This document shows positions 23,991 to 33,159 of a DNA stretch of 33,749 nucleotides, in pieces. The DNA lies in NCBI GenBank assembly GCA_020426505.1, contig JAGQPX010000164.1:1-33749 (forward strand), in the 5' to 3' direction. Under the pieces are notes generated by a model, which saw nothing but the letters and a program-made list of their open reading frames with translations, ran no database searches and was not told the DNA's origin. Source of the stretch: Planctomycetaceae bacterium (lineage in GTDB: Bacteria; Planctomycetota; Planctomycetia; Planctomycetales; Planctomycetaceae). Each line of letters begins with the position of its first letter. Position 1 is the first letter of the stretch. The position numbers and the translations under genes are program-made.

Positions 23991-25331
23991 CTACAAACCG
24001 ACGTCATTCAAAACGCTCAGGAGGAGTGAGTCCAAGTCTTCAATCTCCCGCATCGAGTCCATGGCATCCGGGTGACCGAACACACGGACGCGCTTCGCGT
24101 AGTCATCGAACTGAGTCCGCGCCAAGGCATCGACGACCGGGGACACCTCCTGGAGTTTGCGATATTCCTGCCTTTGAGGATAGTACACATCGATCTCAAA
24201 CTCGACTTCGCGGTGCGGCGGGGGTGCGTCGATGAGGATCGCCGTCTCCTCCAACGGACGCCCAATCCGCTGGCTCACCAGCCCGGAGAGTTCTGTCGAA
24301 CAGGCGACAATCTTTGCGTACGGCTGGCCTGTTAACCGTTGATAAACCTCTGGTTCGCGATCGTGCCCGTACTCACCAATTCGTTTGTACAGGCTGCGTC
24401 GTGCACCGAATACCCCCTCCAGCAGAGGGGCACATGCCGTTCCCTCGGCGCGATGGCGAAGAGCCGCGATCATTTCCGCATCGGATTGCTCGAACAGACG
24501 AGACAGGTCGAGCGATCCGTGGAGTTCGTAGAATCCCCGAGCAAACATGCTGGTCGCCGCCCGCACCGCATGATGCCAGTAGACCTCGCTGAACATCACA
24601 TAACGGGCGAAAACCATCAACTCGGCTGCCGTCTTTCCCTTGTACGAGATGGCGAGTCCGTCACCCGCTTCGTTCAGGACAAGCGATTGAATCAAACGGT
24701 GTCGGTCGAAGTGGCGACCATACGGGACGCCGCAATGCAGACTGTCGCGGTCCAGATAGTCCATCTTGTCGATGTCGATCGGACCGGACAGGATCGAACG
24801 CAGGACGCGCATGCGGGGGGAGTCGGTCTTAGCGGAAAGGACGTCGCTGACGTCGGTCGGATCGAGCCCCCATTCCTCACGCAGCACGTCCCCCAACTCC
24901 GAGTCCCCCTGCAGGAAACGGGCCGCATAAGTTTCGTGGGCCGTCAGTCCTGCCAATTCGAGGTCTTCAATTGGATGACAAAACGGCCAATGGCCCAGAT
25001 CGTGCAGCAGTGCTGCGACAATCAATAGCTCAGCCGATCGCGAGTCGATCAACTCACAGAACCTCGGGTCTTTCCGCAGTTGCTGGAGATAACACAAAGC
25101 ATTGTGATAGACCCCCAAGGCATGCTCAAACCGCGTGTGCCGGGCTCCCGGATACACACGCGACACAAGGCCTAACTGGCTGATCTGATTGAGCCGCTGA
25201 AACTCAACCGTGTCGACGATCGCCCGCACGCGAGGCGTGAAGGGCACGTTGATCTCCATCGGCACACGGATCAGTCCCCGCCCGACATCAAGATCGGCCA
25301 ACTCCGGAATGTCTGCAAACGGCACACTCAT
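23991..25331 (-). CDS. HD-domain phosphohydrolase (dGTPase/SAMHD1-like)
   Basis: A 446-residue protein of the HD superfamily. The motifs QRLNQISQLG (45-54), TRFEHALGVYH (66-76, His70), the metal-binding HD pair at 110-111 in ALLHDLGHWPFCH, and DIDKMDYLDRDS with the last metal-ligand Asp near residue 187 match the SAMHD1/YdhJ group. Members hydrolyse dNTPs or other phosphate esters; the substrate here is not known. No extra domains are visible; the C-terminal 180 residues resemble the helical part found in the family. ATG 25331 is chosen, as the conserved PMEINVPFTPRVRAIVDT region follows shortly. The SUMF1 lipoprotein gene is downstream and may be co-transcribed. Confidence 0.88.
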   Translation of the reverse strand: MSVPFADIPELADLDVGRGLIRVPMEINVPFTPRVRAIVDTVEFQRLNQISQLGLVSRVYPGARHTRFEHALGVYHNALCYLQQLRKDPRFCELIDSRSAELLIVAALLHDLGHWPFCHPIEDLELAGLTAHETYAARFLQGDSELGDVLREEWGLDPTDVSDVLSAKTDSPRMRVLRSILSGPIDIDKMDYLDRDSLHCGVPYGRHFDRHRLIQSLVLNEAGDGLAISYKGKTAAELMVFARYVMFSEVYWHHAVRAATSMFARGFYELHGSLDLSRLFEQSDAEMIAALRHRAEGTACAPLLEGVFGARRSLYKRIGEYGHDREPEVYQRLTGQPYAKIVACSTELSGLVSQRIGRPLEETAILIDAPPPHREVEFEIDVYYPQRQEYRKLQEVSPVVDALARTQFDDYAKRVRVFGHPDAMDSMREIEDLDSLLLSVLNDVGL

Positions 25332-25430
25332 GAAGACAGTATATCGGTTGGGACCTTGAGAACCATTCCGTTAGAGTACCGAACGAACACCGAGCCAACT
25401 CTTGTTAGGCCAGGTTCACAATCAGTGAAA

Positions 25431-25510
25431 GGGGTGGCCGGGTCCGACCAACGGGAAGGCCCGGTCCTGCGATTGCAGGGCCATCCGCTTCGCTCTTGAC
25501 CCTGCCACCC
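25431..25510. repeat. Palindromic intergenic repeat, family 2, copy B
   Basis: An 80-bp palindromic element starting GGGGTGGCCGGGTCC and ending TTGACCCTGCCACCC, with terminal and inner inverted repeats as in copy A. It contains the segment CCATCCGCTTCGCTCTTG that copy A lacks but that is present, inverted, in the half copy inside the DNA methyltransferase gene. It lies 49 bp before the start codon at 25559. A small open frame on the minus strand across it is a repeat artefact. Confidence 0.85.
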
Positions 25511-25558
25511 TTCCGGCGAGCGGTTTTGAATCAGACTCTTGAAGGTCAGCGAACGAAA

Positions 25559-26701
25559 ATGAACGCCGGGCTGTCCTCACGTGAAGTCGTCCTCCTGGGG
25601 GTGGGACACACGAACGCTCATCTCCTGCGGATGTGGCGGAGGCAACCGATCCCGGACGCACGTTTGACCTGCATCAGTAACTTTCCAGTCGCGACGTACT
25701 CGGGCATGTTGCCGGGCGTTCTTGCCGGGCAGTATCCGGTCGAGCAAATGCAGATCGATCTTGTCCGACTCTGCGACGCTGCCGGGGCTCGACTGATTGT
25801 CGGCAACGTTACCCGTCTTGATGTTACTCAGAGGCTCGTGCACTTGGATGATCATCCTTCGGTTCCGTTCGATGTCCTGTCGATCGGTATCGGATCGGTG
25901 CCGAGCATGAAAAACGTCGAGATTGTGGGGAACTCGCTGATGCCGATCAAGCCGATGCAGACGTTTCTGGACCGTCTCACCGGGCGACTTGAATGCTGGC
26001 AAGAACATCGATCGAGAGACGAACTTCGCGTCGTCGTGGTCGGCGGGGGAGCCGGTGGGGTGGAACTTGCGTTCTGTCTGCCGGCCGCGATTCAGCGGAT
26101 CGCGAACGTCCTCACAATCCAGTTGACGCTGGTCCACAATGGAAGGTCGCTCGTTCCCGGAACTCTGGAGCGAACGAGTCACCTCGTCTCTAGTGAACTC
26201 AAGCGACGAGGTGTCGAAGTTCATCTCCAGCGTATGGTCGTGCACGTTGCTGACGATCATGTCTCACTCGATGACGGCCGCACGATTCCGGCGGACGTCG
26301 TCATCTGGGCGACGGGAGCAGCGCCGCCTCCGCTGTTGTCGCAACTCGAACTGCCGACCGCTCGTGACGGATTTCTGCTGACGCGATCGACGCTCCAGAC
26401 AACCGGCGATGCTCCGATCTTTGTGGTGGGAGACACCGGGACCCGCGAGGACGATCCCACGCCGAAGGCGGGCGTCTACGCCGTGCGACAGGGACCGGTT
26501 CTCTGGGAGAACATTCATCGTCAGCTACGGGGCAAATCGCTGCAGAAGTTCCGGCCGCAGCGGGGGTTCCTCAAACTGCTCAACACGGGTGACGGTCGAG
26601 CCATCGGTGAATACAAGGGGCTCAGTTTCCACACGAGTTGGGCGTGGAAACTTAAGGACTGGATCGACCGCCGGTTCATGGACAAGTTCGCAGTTCGATG
26701 A
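25559..26701 (+). CDS. Stand-alone NDH-like FAD/NAD(P) oxidoreductase related to the domain fused to SelD
   Basis: A 380-residue flavoprotein. The FAD motif VLLGVGHTNAHLLR (11-24) has GVGHTNAH instead of the usual GxGxxG. TYSGMLPGVLAGQY (46-59), FDVLSIGIGS (104-113), the NAD(P) motif VVGGGAGGVEL (160-170), FVVGDTGT (288-295) and PKAGVYAVRQGPVLWENI (302-319) follow. The C-terminus reads WKLKDWIDRRFMDKF. These segments resemble the NADH-dehydrogenase-like domain that precedes selenide, water dikinase (SelD) in fusion proteins. Here it stands alone and no selenium gene is adjacent. The electron acceptor is unknown. The frame extends upstream to 25496 into a repeat, so ATG 25559, with GAAGGT about 11 bases upstream, is chosen. 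Confidence 0.87.
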   Translation: MNAGLSSREVVLLGVGHTNAHLLRMWRRQPIPDARLTCISNFPVATYSGMLPGVLAGQYPVEQMQIDLVRLCDAAGARLIVGNVTRLDVTQRLVHLDDHPSVPFDVLSIGIGSVPSMKNVEIVGNSLMPIKPMQTFLDRLTGRLECWQEHRSRDELRVVVVGGGAGGVELAFCLPAAIQRIANVLTIQLTLVHNGRSLVPGTLERTSHLVSSELKRRGVEVHLQRMVVHVADDHVSLDDGRTIPADVVIWATGAAPPPLLSQLELPTARDGFLLTRSTLQTTGDAPIFVVGDTGTREDDPTPKAGVYAVRQGPVLWENIHRQLRGKSLQKFRPQRGFLKLLNTGDGRAIGEYKGLSFHTSWAWKLKDWIDRRFMDKFAVR

Positions 26702-27097
26702 GCCAATGAACTGGTCGGGGATTACAACCAGTCCGCGGCACTGTCCGACGTCCCTCCCATGCCGTTCCGCGGCCATAGTGGGTACATCCGGTCAATGAGG
26801 GCACACTTTCCCGGAGACGCGCGTCGTTTTCGGCTTTTGGTGGCACGACTTGTGCGATGTACTCCTTGGGACGTCGAGCGAATCCTCCGTCGGGAATCGA
26901 CCCTGAACGGGATGCTCGACTTTTCCGGCGGAGCATCATCCAGTCATCAGTCGCGACTTCCCGAAAAACTCGAGTGTCTCCAACTCACCCGACAACGAAC
27001 GGAAGCACACCGATGTTTTCGATCGACGGACTGTTCTGGATCACGCCGGAAAGGGGTGTTACACTGGATGTGATCACTTCGAACTTCCGGAACGTGC
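26702..27097. other. 396-bp intergenic region before the giant PQQ protein
   Basis: No gene is supported; open frames of up to about 100 codons lack an SD and motifs. A TACACT -10-like hexamer (27060-27065, in GTTACACTGGATG) lies 32 bp before the start codon and may belong to the promoter of the gene at 27098. No repeat or terminator was recognised. Confidence 0.45.
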
Positions 27098-30000
27098 ATG
27101 TCTGACTTGCGGCGAAATCTGTTCCTGATCGTGGCCGTCAGTGTGGTCGTTGCTCTGCCTTTTCGTAAGGGGTGTGCTCAGGATCAACCGAGACAGCCCA
27201 AAGACGCGATCGGCAATTTCCTCGACCGCTTGTTCCGGGGAGGCAATGCTGACTCGGCCGATACGTCGGATGAGCAATCAACCGTCGACGAAGGTGATTC
27301 CGAACAAGACAGTGCTACCAACGTCAGTCTCGATCCTTTCGATGAGCGAACACTTGTCGATCGTGAACGGCAGGCTTGGTACGAGCGGGCCGATCGACTG
27401 TCGATCGACGGTGATTATCGTCAGTCTGCCCAGTTATTGCAGCAGATTCTCGATGCCGACGAAGACTCACTCCTGCTGGACCGGAATGGGGAGTGGCGAT
27501 CACTGCATCAGGAAGTCGAACGTCTCATTCTGCTGAAATCTGACGACGCGCTGGCACGCACGTATGAGGGTCTGGTGCGGGACCGGGCTCATGCTCTACT
27601 CCGACAGGCTCGTCAGCAGGGGGGATTCGGTCCGTTGGGACAAGTCTCGCGGCGATACTTCGCCACGGAAGCAGGACAACAGGCTGCCAATGAAATCGGT
27701 GCGTTGATGCTGGACGCGGGGCACATTCACGAAGCGGCTTACTGGTTTCAGCGTCTCCAGAAAGTGCGTGCCCCGCTGACTCAGGACCCCGCTTGGCGCG
27801 ATCGAACCGCAGAGGTGATGCGTCAGATCGAAGAGGGCAGCGAAGATACGTCTCACCCCTGTGGTCAAGTTCGTCTTTCGGAATGGATGTCCCCGTTCGG
27901 CGGACCAACGCACACGGGTCGGTTCGTCGAAAGTGATCCCATTCTCATCCAAAACTGGTCGCAGCCGACGACCGAACGCCCCAAGCTGGTCGAACAGATC
28001 GAGCAGTTGATCGAGGACCTTCAAGATCAACGCCATGCGTGCATCCCGGCTGCGATCCCACTCGTTGTCGACGGCAAGGTCGCGTACCGGACGATGCGCG
28101 GAGTCTCGGTCGTTGACGCCGCGTCGGGACACTTGTTGTGGTCGACACAGGAAGATGTGAGCAACGAACGGCTACTCGCGGGTGAGACCGTCTCACGGCC
28201 CGCCACCGAGATGGGCGTCAAGCGAGTTCGGCCAGTGCCGCTCTATCTGGGGCAAGGCGCGGATGATCATTCTCTCGCGGGGGCGATATTTCGCGACGGC
28301 GTGTCTGGCTTTCTTAGCAGCGACGGAGTGCGGGTGTTTGTTCTCGAAGACCATGCCACGCTGTCGTATCAGCAACCGGGACACTATCGCGGACGACAGG
28401 GGAACGATGACCCGTATGGACGTCACTGGGAGTCGAATCGCATCGTCGCTTACAACCTTGACGACGGACGACTCAACTGGTCGGTCGGGGGGCCACAGCG
28501 GAACGACCTGTTTGATCCCCCGCTTGCGGGGGTGCTGTTTCAGGGTCCGCCCGTCGTGGATGGTGACGAACTCTACGTGATCGGCGAACGACGAGGCACC
28601 GAGACACTTTTTGTGCTGGACCGTCACACGGGCGAGCAGCTCTGGTCGCATGCCCTGGCTGGTGTGTCGACACAGATCGATGCGGATCTGGTCCGGCGCT
28701 GGTGGCCTGCGCTCCCTGCCGTTCATGCCGGAGTCATCGTCTGTCCGACCACCGTCGGCTGGGTGCTGGCGATCGACCGCTACGAACATCGCATCCGCTG
28801 GACTCATCGGTACTCCCAGCGTCGCGAAGGCCAACAGCACTCGCGGCAAGCGACGATGGCCAATCAACGTCCGATCAACCATCGCTGGTCGCCTTCGGCT
28901 CCGATGATTGCGAATGGGCGCATCGTCCTGACTCCCTCGGAATTGCCGGACGAGATCTATCACACGGAGCCGCAGATCGTTTGTCTCGACCTGCGGACCG
29001 GTAAGCAACGCTGGCATCGTCCAAAGGAGCAAGACCTCTACGTGGCGGGCATCTTCGACGACCGGGTGATCGTTGTCGGCACGGATCACCTGGAGGCTCG
29101 CGGACTGAAGGATGGACGGCAAGCCTGGCAGACGGCCATCCCCGACGATGCCGGTTCCCCGTCCGGACGAGGGATCGTGTCGGGAGACGACTTCCTGCTT
29201 CCCCTGCAGTCGGGAGAGCTATGGCGAGTCTCACTAAAGGACGGATCGATTGTTGCGAAATCTAAACTGCCGAACGCTGACGAGCCGTTGGGGAATCTGT
29301 TGGTTGATGAGGGACGACTCCTGTCACTGACGCCGCTTGCAATAACAAGTTTTGCATCAAGACAAGTGGTCGAAAGGACGCTGGCGAATTCATCGGAGAC
29401 ATCAATTGATGGAACCTCACAGCTGCAGGCGGCCGAACTACTGATGATCGACGGGCAATTCGACGCGGCACTCACACGGCTCGATGACTTAGCGGAAGAC
29501 ACTCTGTCGCACGACGATTCTGCCCGGCGAGAACGGTTGCTCCGCACGTCGTTGGTCGTGCGGATTCGCAGCGACTTGCAATCGTCCGAGCCCTATCTAG
29601 AGAGGCTGCAGCAACTCGCATTGTCGCCCCAGCAGATGTTGGATGTGGAACAGCTGACCGCTGCCCGACTGCTGGCGCTGGGCCAGCCGCTGGAGGCGTT
29701 TGATGTCTACTGGCGTCGTGCACAAGCGCCCAACGACTTGATGGTCGAGAACGAAACGGGGACGGTTCGAATGGACCGCTGGCTCGCCGGGCAGCTGACT
29801 TCCATCTGGAAAGGCATGTCGGCCGAGGAGCGAGCGAAAGTCGATGCAAGAGTCTCAGCCGTTCTCGACTCACTCCCGGAGGATGACTCCAATCGCTCGA
29901 ACTGGTGGATCAACGTCCTCACTTTTCACCCGGCACACATTGAACTTGCTCAGCAGCTCGCCTCCGGAGCCGATGACGCTGACCGACGGGCGGAAACCGA

Positions 30001-31669
30001 GGTACGACTGTTACGTCTGCTGTCCCCCGGCACGACTTCGACGGTCTACAATGACGCGAAGAACGACCTGATTCGACTGTTGGACCGACAAGACCGGCTG
30101 GAGGATCTTGCGACCCTCGTCGCCAAATGGAGCGGTGCGGAGTCGCCAGCCGGATCGGGTGATGATCAGCGTCCGGAGGTCGACGTTCCCCTCGGGATGC
30201 AGCAGGACTGGACGTCCGAACGCTTCGGAATCTCCCAAAGTGGTTTCTCGTCCAATCGCCACCAGATGGAACTGCCGATTGAGCGTGGTGAAGGCGTCCC
30301 CTCACTCGACGGGATGCGTCTGCGGGTCCATCAACAACTCCAGCGGCTCAACATCGACAAGTTGAATGGAGAGCGTTTCTGGGAACTCCCGCTGCAGTTC
30401 CAGGCACAATCGCAGTTCAATCAATTGGTGATCTCCGACTCGCTCGGACAGACCGTGTTCGTGGTGTTTCGAGGCATTCTGCATGCTATCAGTTTGGCCG
30501 ACCGAGAACTCCTGTGGCAGTGTCCGCTCGACGTCCGAAGTGAGACCGCCGGCTTCCATCGTAGTGGCATCTCCCATCGTCGACAGGAGATGACGGTTGC
30601 ACCCGTCTTTCGCATGACGAACGGTCTGCGACGACGCTCGTCCACGCGCAGCATGCTCGCCATCGTCACTCCGAACTACGTGTGCTACTTCGGTCGCAAC
30701 ACGATCACGGCTCTCGACTCTATGACCGGCGAGCCGCTGTGGACCCATGAAGGAATCGGTCCACAAACAAAGGTCGTCGGCAACAGCCGTCACGTGTTCA
30801 TCGTCCCCCCCAGCCCGGCTGCTCCCTATGCCCTGAGCGCAACGGACGGCTTGCCCGTCGATCTTCCATCGTTGAAGGATCTCCTCGCCGGCACGATCGC
30901 CGTTCACGAGCAGGGATTGGTGACGATCGACGTGCTTGACGGGGGACTGTTCGGCTTCGGCAAACGCATCTCGACACTCAAATTGGTCGACGAGTTCTCC
31001 AACGACATCCTCTGGTCAGCGTCGTTCCGTGATGAAACACGGCTCATCCAACTGAGTGAGCATGAGGTCCTCGCCATCGAACCGGGCGGCATCATTCGAC
31101 TGGTCAACTGGGCAGAGCAAACCGATCGCACGATCGGCCAGGTCAGTGCCGACCTCGTTCAAAAAGCAGAGAGCCTCTACGCAGTCGCCGATCGCCGTCG
31201 GATCTACGTCTCCTTCAATCAACCGTCCGACAACCATCATTGGACGGATCAGGTGAATTCGATCCAAGTCAACGGGACGCTCGCCGCATTCGATCGGTCC
31301 ACCGGACGCGTCGACTGGGAAGTGGAACTCGATGAAACGAATCTTCTGACCGAGCACCTCCCGCAACTTCCGGTGCTGGTGTTTCACTCGCGACGCCTCA
31401 CACCTGACGTTCCCAATTCGCAGGCCCAGATGGTGCAACTGCGAATGCTCGACAAAGCGAGTGGTGAGCAGTTGCTTGACGAGACCCGATACGTCTCGAC
31501 CGGCGCATTTCGCGAAGTCGACGTCGACCTCGCCTCGCGATCCATTGAATTCAAGACGTACCGGGAAAGCCTCAAAATTCTGCCCGTCGCCGGTGGCGCA
31601 GACGCACAACGCGAGATCAGGAATCCTCCGGATGAAGAAACGTTGACAACGACTCCAACCGATCAATGA
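27098..31669 (+). CDS. Giant exported TPR-like / PQQ-type double beta-propeller protein
   Basis: A 1523-residue protein with an N-terminal signal peptide (hydrophobic 8-21, probable cleavage near Ala27). After an acidic spacer (about 45-80), TPR-like helices follow (about 95-240, with SIDGDYRQSAQLLQQIL). The first PQQ-like propeller (about 310-770) has typical blades such as VVDAASGHLLWS, VLDRHTGEQLWSH and CLDLRTGKQRWHR. A second helical repeat region (about 790-1000) precedes a second propeller (about 1130-1510), with ALDSMTGEPLWTHEG and AFDRSTGRVDWEVEL. No quinone-site residues or dehydrogenase catalytic motif were recognised, so it is probably a scaffold or binding protein in the periplasm. 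The architecture is typical of planctomycetes. It may be monocistronic; the next gene follows after 119 bp. Confidence 0.9.
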   Translation: MSDLRRNLFLIVAVSVVVALPFRKGCAQDQPRQPKDAIGNFLDRLFRGGNADSADTSDEQSTVDEGDSEQDSATNVSLDPFDERTLVDRERQAWYERADRLSIDGDYRQSAQLLQQILDADEDSLLLDRNGEWRSLHQEVERLILLKSDDALARTYEGLVRDRAHALLRQARQQGGFGPLGQVSRRYFATEAGQQAANEIGALMLDAGHIHEAAYWFQRLQKVRAPLTQDPAWRDRTAEVMRQIEEGSEDTSHPCGQVRLSEWMSPFGGPTHTGRFVESDPILIQNWSQPTTERPKLVEQIEQLIEDLQDQRHACIPAAIPLVVDGKVAYRTMRGVSVVDAASGHLLWSTQEDVSNERLLAGETVSRPATEMGVKRVRPVPLYLGQGADDHSLAGAIFRDGVSGFLSSDGVRVFVLEDHATLSYQQPGHYRGRQGNDDPYGRHWESNRIVAYNLDDGRLNWSVGGPQRNDLFDPPLAGVLFQGPPVVDGDELYVIGERRGTETLFVLDRHTGEQLWSHALAGVSTQIDADLVRRWWPALPAVHAGVIVCPTTVGWVLAIDRYEHRIRWTHRYSQRREGQQHSRQATMANQRPINHRWSPSAPMIANGRIVLTPSELPDEIYHTEPQIVCLDLRTGKQRWHRPKEQDLYVAGIFDDRVIVVGTDHLEARGLKDGRQAWQTAIPDDAGSPSGRGIVSGDDFLLPLQSGELWRVSLKDGSIVAKSKLPNADEPLGNLLVDEGRLLSLTPLAITSFASRQVVERTLANSSETSIDGTSQLQAAELLMIDGQFDAALTRLDDLAEDTLSHDDSARRERLLRTSLVVRIRSDLQSSEPYLERLQQLALSPQQMLDVEQLTAARLLALGQPLEAFDVYWRRAQAPNDLMVENETGTVRMDRWLAGQLTSIWKGMSAEERAKVDARVSAVLDSLPEDDSNRSNWWINVLTFHPAHIELAQQLASGADDADRRAETEVRLLRLLSPGTTSTVYNDAKNDLIRLLDRQDRLEDLATLVAKWSGAESPAGSGDDQRPEVDVPLGMQQDWTSERFGISQSGFSSNRHQMELPIERGEGVPSLDGMRLRVHQQLQRLNIDKLNGERFWELPLQFQAQSQFNQLVISDSLGQTVFVVFRGILHAISLADRELLWQCPLDVRSETAGFHRSGISHRRQEMTVAPVFRMTNGLRRRSSTRSMLAIVTPNYVCYFGRNTITALDSMTGEPLWTHEGIGPQTKVVGNSRHVFIVPPSPAAPYALSATDGLPVDLPSLKDLLAGTIAVHEQGLVTIDVLDGGLFGFGKRISTLKLVDEFSNDILWSASFRDETRLIQLSEHEVLAIEPGGIIRLVNWAEQTDRTIGQVSADLVQKAESLYAVADRRRIYVSFNQPSDNHHWTDQVNSIQVNGTLAAFDRSTGRVDWEVELDETNLLTEHLPQLPVLVFHSRRLTPDVPNSQAQMVQLRMLDKASGEQLLDETRYVSTGAFREVDVDLASRSIEFKTYRESLKILPVAGGADAQREIRNPPDEETLTTTPTDQ

Positions 31670-31788
31670 CCTCATCGCGGCATGAATAGGATTCTAACCG
31701 ACCCGCGTAGTGGCAATCTGGAACGTCACCCGATATCTTGACGGCTCACCTATTTCCGTGTTCCGTCACCAAGATTTGACGACTCCCG

Positions 31789-32652
31789 ATGCGCGACTTT
31801 GAATACGAAGCACCGTCGACTCTCGATGCCGCCGTGGCCCTGTTGGCCGAGCACAACGGCTCTGCACGTCCTCTCGCCGGAGGAACGGACCTGATCGATC
31901 ACATTCGTACGGATCGACTCGCACCGAACCTCGTGGTCGACATCAAGAAGATCCCCGAACTCAACATCTTGGAACATTCGGCTGACGGTCTGCGGCTCGG
32001 GGCAGCAGTCTGTTGCTCGCGAATCTACGGTGACGAGACGATTCGCCAGCAATACTCCGCACTCGCAGACTCCGCCTCAATCATCGGCGGCATCCAGATT
32101 CAGAACCGCGCCAGCGTCGGTGGCAACCTCTGCAATGCCGGACCCGCAGCCGACTCGACCCCATCACTGATCGCGCTCGGCGCAACGTGCGTCATTGCCG
32201 GGCCAAACGGCAGGCGGGAAGTGCCCGTCGAATCGTTCTGCGTAACTAAGGGCAAAACAGTCCTGGAGCCAGGCGAGATTCTCGTCGAACTCAAGTTCCC
32301 CTCGAGACCGAGCGGCAGCGGCTCCCACTACCGGCGGTTCATCCCACGAAACGAGATGGACATCGCAGTCGTCGGTGTCGGAGCGTCGGTCACACTCGAC
32401 GGGGACACGATCTCTGACGCACGAGTGAGCCTCGGAGCGGTCGCCATCGTGCCGCTGCTCGCGAAGGAAGTGAACGACGCCCTCATCGGCAAACCTGCGA
32501 CTGATGAAACCTACAAAGCTGCCGGCGAAGTTGCCCGCAGCATCATCGACCCCATCACCGACATGCGAGGCACCCGCGAGTTCCGCATCCACGTGACCGG
32601 CGTCCTCGTCGAACGCGTCCTGCGGGAAGCCGTCGCCCGAGCCAACAGCTAA
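31789..32652 (+). CDS. FAD-binding medium subunit of a molybdenum hydroxylase
   Basis: A 287-residue protein of the CoxM/XdhB/HcrB type. RPLAGGTDLIDHIRTDRL (26-43 region) is the first flavin-binding segment, and IGGIQIQNRASVGGNLCNAGPAAD (about 98-121) contains the second, with the GGNLCNA motif. It carries electrons between the 2Fe-2S subunit and an external acceptor in xanthine dehydrogenase, CO dehydrogenase or 4-hydroxybenzoyl-CoA reductase-like enzymes. ATG 31789 has no clear SD. The 2Fe-2S subunit gene follows after 30 bp. The Mo-cofactor subunit is not in this window. Confidence 0.93.
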   Translation: MRDFEYEAPSTLDAAVALLAEHNGSARPLAGGTDLIDHIRTDRLAPNLVVDIKKIPELNILEHSADGLRLGAAVCCSRIYGDETIRQQYSALADSASIIGGIQIQNRASVGGNLCNAGPAADSTPSLIALGATCVIAGPNGRREVPVESFCVTKGKTVLEPGEILVELKFPSRPSGSGSHYRRFIPRNEMDIAVVGVGASVTLDGDTISDARVSLGAVAIVPLLAKEVNDALIGKPATDETYKAAGEVARSIIDPITDMRGTREFRIHVTGVLVERVLREAVARANS

Positions 32653-32682
32653 TCATCCAGTCATCTGATCAACCAATCAACC

Positions 32683-33159
32683 ATGTCATCCAAACGCATC
32701 GTCACCTGCACCGTCAATGGTCGTGAAGAATCGTTCCTCTGCAAGCCGCAGCAGACACTCCTCGAAGTGCTCCGGGACGTGCTCGATCTCACCGGCACCA
32801 AGGAAGGGTGCAGCAACGGCAACTGTGGTGCCTGCTCGGTCCTGATGGACGGCAAGGTCGTCGACAGCTGTCTTGTGCTTGCCGTCGAATGCGAAGGCGT
32901 CGAACTCGAAACCATCGAGGGCGTTGCCGATCACGGGCATCTTGCACCGGTGCAGAATGCGTTCCTCGAGAACGCGGCCCTGCAGTGCGGCATCTGCACT
33001 CCCGGCTTCATCATGGCAACGAAGGCCCTGCTCAAGCAGAACCCCAACCCGTCTGAGCAGGAGATCCGCTTCTCGCTCGCGGGCAACCTCTGCCGATGCA
33101 CCGGCTACGACAAGATCATCCGAGCCGTGCAGGACGCAGCCGACCACAAGATCGCTTAG
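32683..33159 (+). CDS. 2Fe-2S small subunit of a molybdenum hydroxylase
   Basis: A 158-residue protein with two 2Fe-2S sites. The plant-ferredoxin-type site has Cys 43, 48, 51 and 63 (GCSNGNCGACSVLMDG). The helical-domain site has Cys 102, 105, 137 and 139 (QCGICTPGF, CRCTGYD). The length and spacing are standard for CoxS/XdhC/HcrC subunits, which take electrons from the molybdenum centre to FAD. It follows the FAD subunit gene closely. Its TAG stop overlaps by three bases the TAA of the convergent thioesterase gene. Confidence 0.95.
   Translation: MSSKRIVTCTVNGREESFLCKPQQTLLEVLRDVLDLTGTKEGCSNGNCGACSVLMDGKVVDSCLVLAVECEGVELETIEGVADHGHLAPVQNAFLENAALQCGICTPGFIMATKALLKQNPNPSEQEIRFSLAGNLCRCTGYDKIIRAVQDAADHKIA

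Noticed and set aside
25422..25661. 79-codon minus-strand frame across repeat copy B
   Set aside because: The peptide is generated by the repeat; a similar peptide appears opposite the methyltransferase gene at 7474-7659 because of the half copy there.
28193..29122. 309-codon open frame on the minus strand inside the giant PQQ gene
   Set aside because: Antisense of the propeller-coding region, no SD, no recognisable motifs.
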